A program made the translations under genes and the position numbers. The notes under the pieces were generated by a model that was given only the letters and a program-made list of their open reading frames with translations, was not told where the DNA came from and ran no database searches. 64,000 nt of DNA. Source: CAVSKL01 sp963728475 [NCBI: Candidatus Eiseniibacteriota bacterium] (GTDB lineage Bacteria; Eisenbacteria; RBG-16-71-46; JABDJR01). Each line of letters begins with the position of its first letter. Position 1 is the stretch's first letter. The stretch is taken from contig CAVSKL010000002.1 in NCBI GenBank assembly GCA_963728475.1, positions 310,001 through 374,000 of the forward strand. The letters run 5' to 3'. This document shows, piece after piece, positions 47,172 through 57,473 of this stretch.

Positions 47172-49532
47172 TTGACCCAGAAGTTGCGTGTTTATCAGGT
47201 TGCCAAGGACTTCAACGTGTCCAGCGAGGCTCTCATCGAGATCCTCAAGGGCCTTGGCGTGAGCGCCAAGAGCCACATGAGCACGTTGGACGACTCCGCG
47301 GTGGACGCCATCCGCCGCCGGTTCCAGGAGGAGAAGAAGGCGGTTCAGGAGGACGAGGCCCGCAAGCAGGAGGCCAAGGCCGCCCTGGATCGCGGCGAGG
47401 TGCGCGAGCCCCGCAAGGCCGCTCCCGCCCCGGCGCCGCCCCCTCCCGCTCCGGCCAAGCCCGAGGCCCCCGAGCCGCCGGCTCCGGCCGCCGCCCCCCC
47501 CATTGGCGAGGCCGCGCCGGAGGCGCCCGCAGCCCCCGCCGAGGCGCCCAAGCCCAAGGTGGAGCGCGTCCGCCGCCGCCTGGTGGACCAGAAGGCGGTC
47601 CAGGACAGCGTTAAGCGGACCCTGGCCAACATCGAGTCCGGGGGCAAGGCCAAGCGTTTCAAGAAGAAGACGGTGGAGCCGGCTCCCGCACCCGCCGCTC
47701 CCTCCGCGCCCACCCCCGCCCCCGCCGCCCGCGGCGGGGGCGGAGCTCCCGCGGGAACCGCCACCGAGGTGCAGGAGGGCGGGGTCCGGGTGCCGGAGCT
47801 GGCCAGCGTGGCCGAGCTGGCGGACAAGCTCGGCGCCAAGCCCGCCGAGGTCATCAGCAAGCTCATGGGCCTGGGGGTCATGGCCACCCAGAATCAGCGG
47901 CTGGACCGCGACACCATCGAGATGATCGCGCTGGAGTTCGGCTACACGGTCGAGTTCGAGAGCGAGATCGGCGCGGAGGTGCTGGAGGCGGCGGAGGAGG
48001 AGGACCGGCCCGAGGATCTCGAGACGCGGGCTCCGGTGGTCACGGTCATGGGGCACGTGGACCACGGCAAGACCTCGCTCCTCGACTACATCCGCAAGGC
48101 CAACGTGGTGGGCGGCGAGAAGGGGGGCATCACCCAGCACATCGGCGCCTACGAGGTGGTGCTGCCGGGCGAGCGCAGGGTGACCTTTCTCGATACCCCC
48201 GGCCACCAGGCCTTCACCGCCATGCGGGCCCGCGGCGCCCAGGCCACCGACATCGTGGTGCTGGTGGTGGCCGCCGACGACCGGGTGATGCCGCAGACCA
48301 TTGAGGCCATCGACCACGCCAAGGCGGCCGAGGTGCCGATCGTGGTCGCCATCAACAAGGTGGACAAGCCCGACGCCAACCCGGGGCTGGTCAAGCAGGA
48401 CCTGGCCGGACGCGGAGTCCTTATCGAGGAGTTCGGGGGCCAGGTGCCGGCGGCCGAGATCTCGGCCAAGACCGGAAAGGGCGTGGACAACCTCCTGGAG
48501 CTGCTGCTCCTGCAGGCGGACATCCTTGAGCTCAAGGGCAACCCCCACCGCCGCGCCCGCGGGGTGGTGATCGAGTCCAAGGTCGAGCAGGGCCGGGGCA
48601 CGGTGGCCACGGTGCTGGTGCAGACCGGGCAGCTGGGGGTCGGCGACCCCTTCGTGTGCGGCAAGGAGTTCGGCAAGGTCCGGGCCATGTCCAACGAGCG
48701 GGGGAAGCGGGTGAAGACGGCCGGCCCCTCGACTCCGGTCGAGGTGATGGGCTGGTCCGGTCCGCCCATGGCCGGCGACATCTTCACCGTGACCGAGACC
48801 GAAGGCCAGGCCAAGGACCTGGGCCAGCGCCGCCAGCTGGTGGCCCGCGAGGTCGAGCAGCATAGCCGCGAGCGGGTGTCGCTGCAGGGCTTCCACGACC
48901 TCATGAGCAAGGGCGAGACCCGCGAGCTTCGCCTCATCATCAAGGCCGACGTGGCCGGATCGGTGGAGGTGCTGGCCGACCAGCTCGGCTCCCTCGGCAC
49001 CGAGGAGGTCCGCTGCACCGTCCTCCACGCCGCGGTGGGGCAGATCACCGAGTCCGACGTGCTCCTCGCCGACGCCTCCAACGCGGTGGTGATCGGGTTC
49101 AACGTGCGGTTCGATCCCAAGGCCCAGCACGCGGCGCAGCGCGCCAGCGTGGACGTGCGCCTCTACAGCATCATCTACGAGGCGGTGGAGGACGTGAAGA
49201 GCGCGCTCTCCGGGCTCCTCAAGCCCGAGGAGGTGGAGACCGTCCACGGCCATGCCGAGGTGCGCGCCACCTTCCGGGTATCCAAGGCGGGCACGGTGGC
49301 CGGTTGCTACATCACCGACGGCTCCATCGCCCGGTCCCACCGGGCGCGGCTCAAGCGGGAGGGGGAGACCCTGTTCGAGGGCCGCATCGGGAGCCTCAAG
49401 CGGTTCAAGGAGGACGTGCGCGAGGTGACCACGGGTTACGAGTGCGGGATCGGCCTCGACGGCTACGACGACGTCCACGAGGGGGACGTGATCGAGAGCT
49501 TCACCGTCGAGCAGGTGGCCCGCCGGATCTAG
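47172..49532 (+). CDS. infB: Translation initiation factor IF-2
   Basis: 786 residues, TTG start at 47172 (GGGGGT five bases upstream; another TTG at 47160 has no site). N-terminal IF2 domain (RVYQVAKDFNVSSEALIEIL), a Pro/Ala linker, then the GTPase: G1 GHVDHGKTSL, G3 DTPGHQAF, G4 NKVDKPD. Domains II-IV follow to the fMet-tRNA-binding C-terminus (GYECGIGLDGYDDVHEGD). It places initiator tRNA on the 30S subunit. Confidence 0.96.
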   Translation: MTQKLRVYQVAKDFNVSSEALIEILKGLGVSAKSHMSTLDDSAVDAIRRRFQEEKKAVQEDEARKQEAKAALDRGEVREPRKAAPAPAPPPPAPAKPEAPEPPAPAAAPPIGEAAPEAPAAPAEAPKPKVERVRRRLVDQKAVQDSVKRTLANIESGGKAKRFKKKTVEPAPAPAAPSAPTPAPAARGGGGAPAGTATEVQEGGVRVPELASVAELADKLGAKPAEVISKLMGLGVMATQNQRLDRDTIEMIALEFGYTVEFESEIGAEVLEAAEEEDRPEDLETRAPVVTVMGHVDHGKTSLLDYIRKANVVGGEKGGITQHIGAYEVVLPGERRVTFLDTPGHQAFTAMRARGAQATDIVVLVVAADDRVMPQTIEAIDHAKAAEVPIVVAINKVDKPDANPGLVKQDLAGRGVLIEEFGGQVPAAEISAKTGKGVDNLLELLLLQADILELKGNPHRRARGVVIESKVEQGRGTVATVLVQTGQLGVGDPFVCGKEFGKVRAMSNERGKRVKTAGPSTPVEVMGWSGPPMAGDIFTVTETEGQAKDLGQRRQLVAREVEQHSRERVSLQGFHDLMSKGETRELRLIIKADVAGSVEVLADQLGSLGTEEVRCTVLHAAVGQITESDVLLADASNAVVIGFNVRFDPKAQHAAQRASVDVRLYSIIYEAVEDVKSALSGLLKPEEVETVHGHAEVRATFRVSKAGTVAGCYITDGSIARSHRARLKREGETLFEGRIGSLKRFKEDVREVTTGYECGIGLDGYDDVHEGDVIESFTVEQVARRI

Positions 49533-49625
49533 AGGGGCGGGAAGGCCGCCGGACGCTCCCTCCGGCACCGGCGGCGCGCCGGCGGGACCGCCCGCCGCGG
49601 TCGAAGACGGAACGGGGTCGTGAAC

Positions 49626-49913
49626 ATGTTCGTCGGGGTGTACCGGATCGAGCTCTTCCTGCCCGAGTCCCGTTCGCTCAAGGCCAAGCGTTCGGTGTTG
49701 AACCGTCTCAAGGCCCATCTCATCCAGCTCAACCTGTCGGTGGCGGAGGTGGAGGGGCAGGACCTCTGGCAGCGCTCGGTGCTCCTGGCGGCGGCGGTCT
49801 CGGGGGACGCGGTCTACCTCGACGATCTCGTCAACAAGATCGAGTCGGTGGTGCTGCGCGAGCCCCGCGCCACCCTTCTCCGGGTGGGGCGTGACGTACG
49901 CCCCGCCGCCTGA
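49626..49913 (+). CDS. DUF503 family protein
   Basis: 95 residues from ATG 49626, with GGGG nine bases upstream; a GTG six bases earlier is an alternative. MFVGVYRIELFLPESRSLKAKRSVLNRLK matches the DUF503 pattern, a small ferredoxin-like protein of unknown role that very often lies between infB and rbfA, as here. Location suggests a link to ribosome or RNA maturation. Confidence 0.9.
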   Translation: MFVGVYRIELFLPESRSLKAKRSVLNRLKAHLIQLNLSVAEVEGQDLWQRSVLLAAAVSGDAVYLDDLVNKIESVVLREPRATLLRVGRDVRPAA

Positions 49914-49951
49914 CCCGGCGGCCGCCGCCGGTCGAGGAGGAACCGAATCCC

Positions 49952-50332
49952 ATGCGCCGCAGCCCCCGCGTCCATCGCGTGGCCGACCGCATCCAGGTCG
50001 AGCTCGCCGACATCCTGCAGACCCGCATGAAGGATCCGCGCCACGGGTTTTTCACCGTGACCGAGGTCGAGATGGCCGACGACCTGCGAAGCGCCCGGAT
50101 CTTCATCTCCACCCTTCCCACCGAGGAGCTGGAGGCGACCCTGGCCACCCTCGACCACGCCAAGGGGTTCCTCCGCACCGAGCTCGGCCGTCGCCTCCAG
50201 CTTCGACACACCCCCGAGCTCCACTTCCGCCCCGATCGTTCCGCCGAGCACGCGATGCGCGTCTCGGAGATCCTCCGCGATCTGGAGGAGAAGGGGGAGT
50301 TCGCCGAAGGCGGGGAGTCGGAAGAGGAGTGA
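49952..50332 (+). CDS. rbfA: Ribosome-binding factor A
   Basis: 126 residues, with RRSPRVHRVADRIQVELADILQTRMKDPR at the start and FFTVTEVEMADDLRSARIFIS, the KH-like fold of RbfA. AGGAGGAA lies 11 bases before the ATG. It helps the late 16S 5'-end maturation step. The stop overlaps the GTG of truB (GTGA). Confidence 0.95.
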   Translation: MRRSPRVHRVADRIQVELADILQTRMKDPRHGFFTVTEVEMADDLRSARIFISTLPTEELEATLATLDHAKGFLRTELGRRLQLRHTPELHFRPDRSAEHAMRVSEILRDLEEKGEFAEGGESEEE

Positions 50333-51234
50333 AGCGGGACGCGGCGCCGGCGGCGGTGCTGGTGGCGGCCAAGCCCGAAGGCCCCACTTCCCGCGAGGTG
50401 GTGGACCTGGCGGTGCGGGTGCTGGGCACCCGCCGGGTGGGCCACGCCGGCACCCTCGATCCCTTCGCGAGCGGCGTGCTCCTGGTAGCCTGGGGCCGGG
50501 CCACCGGCCTCGTTCCCTACCTCCAGCAATACCCCAAGACCTACGAGGCCTCGGTCCGGTTCGGCCGGATCACCGACACCCAGGACCGGACGGGCGCGGT
50601 GCTGGAGGAACGGAACCCGGCGTCGGTGACCGAGGCCGCGGTGCGGCGCGCCCTCGAACCCTTCCGCGGGACCATCATGCAGGTGCCGCCCATGTTCTCC
50701 GCCCTGAAGCACGACGGGCGCCGCCTTCACGAGCTGGCCCGGGCGGGGACCACGGTGGAGCGCGCGGGCCGGGAGCGCACGGTCCACGAGCTGGAGCTCC
50801 TGGAGTTCGCGCCGCCGGTGGCGCGGCTCCGGGTGGTCTGCTCCGCCGGAACCTACGTGCGGACCCTGGCCCACGACCTGGGGGAGGCCCTGGGGCCGGG
50901 GGCGTCGCTCGACGCGCTGTCCCGGACCGCGATCGGGCCCCACCGCCTGGCCGCCGCCCTCCCCGCCGGCCGGATCCTCGCGCTCACCCGCGCCGAGCTG
51001 CTGGAGCGGGCGCTGGCTCCGTCAGAGGCCCTTCCGGACTGGCCGGCGGTGTCGCTGTCCCCCGGCGAGGCCCGGGAGGTGCTGAACGGCTCCTGGCGCG
51101 ACCCCGGGGGCCGCCTGGCCGGGATCGAGCGGGCCCGGCTCCTGGACCGGGAGGGCCGGCTCCTGGCCCTGGCCTCGGGAGGGGGGTCGGTGCGGCTCCT
51201 CCGGGTGTTCGGGGAGCGGGAGGAGGCACGGTGA
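50329..51234 (+). CDS. truB: tRNA pseudouridine-55 synthase
   Basis: 301 residues from GTG 50329, coupled to rbfA. Catalytic Asp in GHAGTLDPFASGVLLV; further TruB motifs are KTYEASVRFGRITDTQD and the substrate-flip region VPPMFSALKHDGRRL. C-terminal part (about 250-300) looks like a PUA-type extension. It modifies U55 in the T-loop of tRNAs. The stop overlaps the GTG of ribF. Confidence 0.95.
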   Translation: MKRDAAPAAVLVAAKPEGPTSREVVDLAVRVLGTRRVGHAGTLDPFASGVLLVAWGRATGLVPYLQQYPKTYEASVRFGRITDTQDRTGAVLEERNPASVTEAAVRRALEPFRGTIMQVPPMFSALKHDGRRLHELARAGTTVERAGRERTVHELELLEFAPPVARLRVVCSAGTYVRTLAHDLGEALGPGASLDALSRTAIGPHRLAAALPAGRILALTRAELLERALAPSEALPDWPAVSLSPGEAREVLNGSWRDPGGRLAGIERARLLDREGRLLALASGGGSVRLLRVFGEREEAR

Positions 51235-52148
51235 CGCCGGTGGCGGCGGTCACCCTCGGCGTCTTCGACGGGTTTCATCGCGGTCACGCCGAGGTGGTGG
51301 CGCGGGCCCGGGAACGGGCGCGGGAGGTGGGGGGCAAGCTCGTGGTCTTCACCTTCGACGAGCATCCCCGCCAGGTTCTGGCCGGGGGGGCGGCCCCGCC
51401 GCGGCTGAGCCTCCTCCCGGAGAAGACCGCGCTCCTCCGCGAGGCGGGGGCGGACGAGATCCGGGTGCTCCGCTTCACCCCCGCCCTGGCCGCCCGGAGC
51501 CCGGCGGAGTTCTTGGCCGGATACGTGTTCCCGTTCCACCGGACGGCGGCGATGGTGGTGGGCTACGATTTCGCCATGGGGCGCGGCCGCCGGGGCACCC
51601 TTCCGGTCCTGGCCGCCCTCGGGCGCGGGCTGGGGTTCACGGTGGAATCGGTGGGGCCGGCGCTGGAGGGGGGCGAGCCGATCTCCTCCACCCGCATCCG
51701 CGGGGAGCTGGCCTCGGGCCGGGTGGACGGCGCGGCGAGGCTCCTGGGGCGGCCCTACCGCCTGGAGGGGACGGTGACGGCCGGCGACGGACGCGGGCGC
51801 GTCCTCGGCTTTCCCACCGCCAACCTCGAGGTCGCCGACGCCAAGCAGCGTCCGGCCCGCGGGGTGTACGCGGTGTGGGCGAGCGGAGCCGGGCTCGACC
51901 GCGCCCCCGCGGTGATGAACCTGGGGGTGCGGCCCACCTTCGACGGCCGGAGGGAGACGGTGGAGGTCCACGTGCTGGACCGGGACCTGGATCTCCGGGG
52001 CCGGAGGCTGGCGGTGGAGTTCGCCGGGCGGGTCCGGGACGAGCTCAAGTTTAAAGACGCCAAGGAATTGCAGGAGCGGATCCGGGCCGACGTCGCCCTC
52101 TCGCGCCGCCTCCTCGGCGCCGGCCCCGGACCCCAGGAACCGGCTTGA
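51231..52148 (+). CDS. ribF: Bifunctional riboflavin kinase / FMN adenylyltransferase
   Basis: 305 residues, GTG start overlapping truB. N-terminal FAD synthetase domain with LGVFDGFHRGHAEVVARA (HxGH class) and the STRIRGELASGRVDGAARLLGR segment; C-terminal riboflavin kinase domain with GRGRVLGFPTANLEV and RGVYAVWA. It makes FMN then FAD from riboflavin. Its stop codon lies within the -35 box of the rpsO promoter. Confidence 0.95.
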   Translation: MTPVAAVTLGVFDGFHRGHAEVVARARERAREVGGKLVVFTFDEHPRQVLAGGAAPPRLSLLPEKTALLREAGADEIRVLRFTPALAARSPAEFLAGYVFPFHRTAAMVVGYDFAMGRGRRGTLPVLAALGRGLGFTVESVGPALEGGEPISSTRIRGELASGRVDGAARLLGRPYRLEGTVTAGDGRGRVLGFPTANLEVADAKQRPARGVYAVWASGAGLDRAPAVMNLGVRPTFDGRRETVEVHVLDRDLDLRGRRLAVEFAGRVRDELKFKDAKELQERIRADVALSRRLLGAGPGPQEPA

Positions 52149-52173
52149 GGGGTCCGGCCCCCGATGGTATCGT
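52145..52173 (+). promoter_or_regulatory. Promoter for rpsO-pnp
   Basis: TTGAGG (52145-52150, containing the ribF stop), 17-nt spacer, TATCGT (52168-52173) with an extended TGG before it. Start near 52180, giving a 116-nt leader. Confidence 0.58.
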
Positions 52174-52195
52174 CTTCCGCTGATCTTTGCCGATC

Positions 52196-52231
52196 CTGGG
52201 GACGACGTCCCCAGCAGGGGAGCCCATCCCC
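52196..52231 (+). other. Structured rpsO leader, two adjacent hairpins
   Basis: CTGGGGAC-GAC-GTCCCCAG (52196-52214) is a perfect 8-bp hairpin, and GGGGA-gccca-TCCCC (52217-52231) follows two bases later. A longer-range CGGGT/ACCCG pair (about 52257 with 52276) lies just before the ribosome site. S15 controls its own synthesis through diverse leader structures in several bacteria, so this is a candidate autoregulatory element. Confidence 0.45.
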
Positions 52232-52295
52232 GCCCGCCCTTCACTGGGTCCCAACCCGGGTCGCGGCGGTTACCGAACCCGTTGGGAGGTTGTTC

Positions 52296-52565
52296 ATGCC
52301 GCTCACCAAGGACCAGAAGAAAGAAGTCATCGACCGGTATCGGCTTCACGAGCACGATTCCGGTTCTCCCGAAGTTCAGATCGCGCTCCTCACCGAGCGA
52401 ATCAAGTATCTCACCGAGCATTTCCGGATCCACAAGAAGGACCACCACTCGCGTCGAGGCCTGCTCAAGCTGGTCGGACAGCGCCGCCGCCTTCTGGACT
52501 ACCTGAAGGCCAACCAGATCGAGCGCTACCGGACCATCGTCAAGGAGCTGGGGCTCCGCAAGTAG
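52296..52565 (+). CDS. rpsO: Ribosomal protein uS15
   Basis: 89 residues, exact family length, with [19 protein letters not shown] and [19 protein letters not shown], the 16S-binding helices, and [17 protein letters not shown] lies seven bases before the ATG. It is a primary binding protein of the 30S platform. pnp follows after 77 nt, the usual rpsO-pnp pair; that gap has a GCCCC-gggt-GGGGT hairpin near 52596-52609 that could be a processing site. Confidence 0.97.
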   Translation: MPLTKDQKKEVIDRYRLHEHDSGSPEVQIALLTERIKYLTEHFRIHKKDHHSRRGLLKLVGQRRRLLDYLKANQIERYRTIVKELGLRK

Positions 52566-52642
52566 GGCGAGCTTTCCGATCGACCGAAGAAACATGACGA
52601 GCCCCGGGTGGGGTTCGCCCGCTCATGCGTGGAGGAATATCA

Positions 52643-54730
<2,088 letters not shown>

Positions 54731-54804
54731 CCACTCGTCGGAAGAACCGGATCCGGCCGCGTTCGAAGCGCGGCCGGGCCGGACTCAGACGGGCCCGTCC
54801 CGCG

Positions 54805-54838
54805 CAGGAAACCCCGCCCGGCGGGGTTTCCTGTTATT
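54805..54838 (+). terminator. Intrinsic terminator after pnp
   Basis: A perfect 14-nt inverted repeat, CAGGAAACCCCGCC with GGCGGGGTTTCCTG (54805-54833), followed by TTATT. A smaller GGCCGCG/CGCGGCC hairpin (54755-54775) precedes it. It closes the rpsO-pnp unit. Confidence 0.85.
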
Positions 54839-54865
54839 GGCCGCCGCGCGCGGCCGGGGAGCACC

Positions 54866-56155
54866 ATGAACGATACGACTTTCTTCCGGCGGGAACTCCC
54901 GGGCGGAGTGCGCCTGGTCGGGGAGACCGTCCCCGGGCGCCTCTCCACCGCGCTGGGGCTGTGGTTCCGGGTGGGGAGCCGCGACGAGGAGACCGGGCGC
55001 GAGGGGGTGGCCCACTTCATCGAGCACCTCGTGTTCAAGGGGACCCGCCGCCGGAGCGGCCGCGAGATCGCCTCCAGCCTGGAACGGGTGGGGGGGAGCC
55101 TTGACGCCTTCACCACCAAGGAGACCACCTGCTATTACGCGCGGGTGCTGGAGCAGGACACCGCGCTGGCCGCGGACGTGCTCGCCGACCTGGTGGCGCG
55201 CCCGCGCTTCGACCCCGAGGACGTGGAGCTGGAGCGCCGGGTGGTGCTCGAAGAGCTCATGAGCGTGGAGGACGCCCCCGAGGACCTGATCGGGGACCTG
55301 GCCTTCACCCACCTCTGGCCCGACCACGTGATGGGGGCGTCCATCCTCGGCACCCGGGATTCGCTCACCGCGCTCTCGGCGGCGGAGGTGGCGGCGTTCC
55401 ATGCTCGCGAGTACCGCCTCCCCCGGGTGGTGGTGAGCGCGGCGGGCGCGGTGGATCCCGACCGGCTGGAAGTGCTGTTCCGGGACGCGCTGGAGCTGGG
55501 GGGGGCTCCCGGGATCCCGGAGCGGACGGCGCCGGTCGCGGCGCCGTCGACCTTCGCCCTCCATCCCGCCGATCTCTCCCAGCTCCACCTCGCCCTGGCC
55601 GTCCCCTCCTGCGCCGAGAACGATCCCCGGCGGCGGGCGGTGCATCTGCTGGCCGAGATCTTCGGGGGAGGGATGTCGAGCCGGCTCTTCCAGACCATCC
55701 GGGAGGAGGCGGGCCTCGCCTACTCCGTCTACGCCTACAGCGAGCACTTCGAGGACTCCGGCATGTTCGGGATCGCGCTGGCGGTCTCCCCCCGGGCGGG
55801 GAAGGAGGCGCTGGCCCGCACCGTCGAGGAGATGGAGCGGATGCGCCGCGACGGGCTCCAGCCGGGGGAACTGGACGCGGCCAAGGCCCAGGTCCGGGGG
55901 TCGGTGATCATGGGGCTGGAGTCGCTCACCAATCGCATGGGACGGCTGGCCCGGGCCGAGCTCCGGCTGGGAGCGGAGGAGCCGGTGGAGCGGGTGATCG
56001 CGGAGTACGAGGCGGTGACCGAGCAAGACGTGGCCGAGGCCGCCGGGGAACTCCTGGATCCCGCCCTCCAGACCCTGGTCGCCCTCGGTCCCGCCGACGG
56101 CAACGGCCTCCGCTACAAGAGCTTCGCCCGGGAGCTGGAACAGGAGCTCCCGTGA
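54866..56155 (+). CDS. M16-family zinc metallopeptidase (processing-peptidase type)
   Basis: 429 residues. The inverted zinc motif is HFIEHLVFKGT (HxxEH) near residue 52, with the third ligand Glu about 75 residues on in ERRVVLEELMSVED. The second half is the inactive M16 repeat (GGGMSSRLFQTIREEAGLAYSVYAY). No signal peptide is visible, so it may be cytosolic, as with the Bacillus YmxG-type protein that sits after pnp in many genomes. The stop overlaps the dut GTG. Confidence 0.93.
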   Translation: MNDTTFFRRELPGGVRLVGETVPGRLSTALGLWFRVGSRDEETGREGVAHFIEHLVFKGTRRRSGREIASSLERVGGSLDAFTTKETTCYYARVLEQDTALAADVLADLVARPRFDPEDVELERRVVLEELMSVEDAPEDLIGDLAFTHLWPDHVMGASILGTRDSLTALSAAEVAAFHAREYRLPRVVVSAAGAVDPDRLEVLFRDALELGGAPGIPERTAPVAAPSTFALHPADLSQLHLALAVPSCAENDPRRRAVHLLAEIFGGGMSSRLFQTIREEAGLAYSVYAYSEHFEDSGMFGIALAVSPRAGKEALARTVEEMERMRRDGLQPGELDAAKAQVRGSVIMGLESLTNRMGRLARAELRLGAEEPVERVIAEYEAVTEQDVAEAAGELLDPALQTLVALGPADGNGLRYKSFARELEQELP

Positions 56156-56607
56156 GGGAATCCGACCCCGCCCGGATCGGGTATAAGAAGCAGCACCCCC
56201 GGGCGCGCGTCCCGGAGCGGAGCACGGCGGGGTCCGCCGGCTTCGATCTCCGCGCCTGCCTGGAGGCACCTCTCACCATCGAGCCGGGGCGCATCGTCCT
56301 GGTCCCCACGGGGCTGGTGCTGGCCATCCCCGAGGGTTACGAAGGCCAGGTTCGAGCCCGCTCCGGGCTCGTCCTCAAACACGGTATCGCGGTCCTGAAC
56401 GGACCCGGTACCATCGACAGCGACTTCCGGGGCGAGCTGGGGGTCATCCTCGGGAACCTCGGAACCGGACCTTTCACCGTGCGGGACGGCGACCGCGTCG
56501 CCCAGATCGTCTTCGCCCGCACGCCCCCGGTGGAGCTGGTGGAGATGGCGGAACCGCCTCCCACCAGACGCGGCCGGGGAGGGTTCGGCCACACCGGACT
56601 CGCGTGA
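56152..56607 (+). CDS. dut: Deoxyuridine 5'-triphosphate nucleotidohydrolase
   Basis: 151 residues, GTG start overlapping the M16 stop. The five dUTPase motifs are visible: AGFDLRA, ARSGLVLKHG, VLNGPGTIDSDFRGE, GDRVAQIVF and RGRGGFGHTG. It hydrolyses dUTP to dUMP and keeps uracil out of DNA; acts as a trimer. Length is standard. Confidence 0.95.
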   Translation: MRESDPARIGYKKQHPRARVPERSTAGSAGFDLRACLEAPLTIEPGRIVLVPTGLVLAIPEGYEGQVRARSGLVLKHGIAVLNGPGTIDSDFRGELGVILGNLGTGPFTVRDGDRVAQIVFARTPPVELVEMAEPPPTRRGRGGFGHTGLA

Positions 56608-56633
56608 TCCCACGAGAAAGGCGGAGGTACAGC

Positions 56634-57473
56634 GTGACTCGGACCCACACCTCCTTATCGACGGTGCGGCGGGGGGCGGCGGCCCTGATCCTGGCGGCCC
56701 TGGTCCTGGGCGGGGGGATGCCGGCGGCGGGGTTCGCCCAGCCCACCGCCCCCATCCCCTTCGGTCCCGGCGAACGGCTCCAGTTCGCAGTGAAGTACGG
56801 ATTCGTTCACGCCGGCAACGCGGTGTTGGCGGTGGAAACCGAGCCCGGAGCGGCCGAGCCCGCGCTCCGGCTGCTTTCCACCGCGGAGTCGAGCCGGTTC
56901 TTCGAGACCTTCTTCCCGGTGCACGACCGGGTGATCTCGGTGTGGTCTCCGGTGAGCCGGCTCCCCCTCCGGTTCGAGAAGCACATCCGGGAAGGGAAGT
57001 ACGCCAAGGACGAGACGGTGCGGTTCGACCACGAGGCGGGGACCGCGGTGGACCAGAAGGGGAATCTGGACCGGATCCTTCCCGGCGCCCAGGACGTCCT
57101 GAGCGCGTTCTACTTCGTGCGCACCCTGCCGCTCCGGGTGGGGGAGACGGTGGAAGTGCCCAACTACGCCGACGGCAAGAACTATCCATTGCAGGTCAGC
57201 GTGCTCCGGCGGGAGACGGTGGAGGTTCCGGCGGGCAAGTTCCGTTGCCTGGTGGTGGAGCCGCTGCTCAGGACCGCCGGGCTGTTCAAGCAGGAGGGGA
57301 GCCTCACCATCTGGCTCACCGACGACGCCCGGCGGATGCCGGTCCTCATGAAGAGCAAGGTGACGGTGGGCTCGATCGCGGCCGAGCTGGAGTCCTTCCG
57401 GGTGGGGCGCGCCGCCTGCGCCCCGGCGGCCCCGGTGGGGGCCGCCGCCGACCCCCGCGACGGCCACCGGTGA
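56634..57473 (+). CDS. DUF3108 domain secreted protein
   Basis: 279 residues from GTG 56634 (GGAGG six bases upstream; an earlier in-frame GTG lacks a site). A signal peptide (GAAALILAALVLGGGMPAAGFA) precedes the DUF3108 domain: FGPGERLQFAVKYGFVHAG, then PLRFEKHIREGKY and LPLRVGETVEVP. Family members are periplasmic/envelope proteins of unknown function. A C-terminal Ala/Pro tail is low complexity. The stop overlaps the next GTG (GTGA). Confidence 0.85.
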   Translation: MTRTHTSLSTVRRGAAALILAALVLGGGMPAAGFAQPTAPIPFGPGERLQFAVKYGFVHAGNAVLAVETEPGAAEPALRLLSTAESSRFFETFFPVHDRVISVWSPVSRLPLRFEKHIREGKYAKDETVRFDHEAGTAVDQKGNLDRILPGAQDVLSAFYFVRTLPLRVGETVEVPNYADGKNYPLQVSVLRRETVEVPAGKFRCLVVEPLLRTAGLFKQEGSLTIWLTDDARRMPVLMKSKVTVGSIAAELESFRVGRAACAPAAPVGAAADPRDGHR

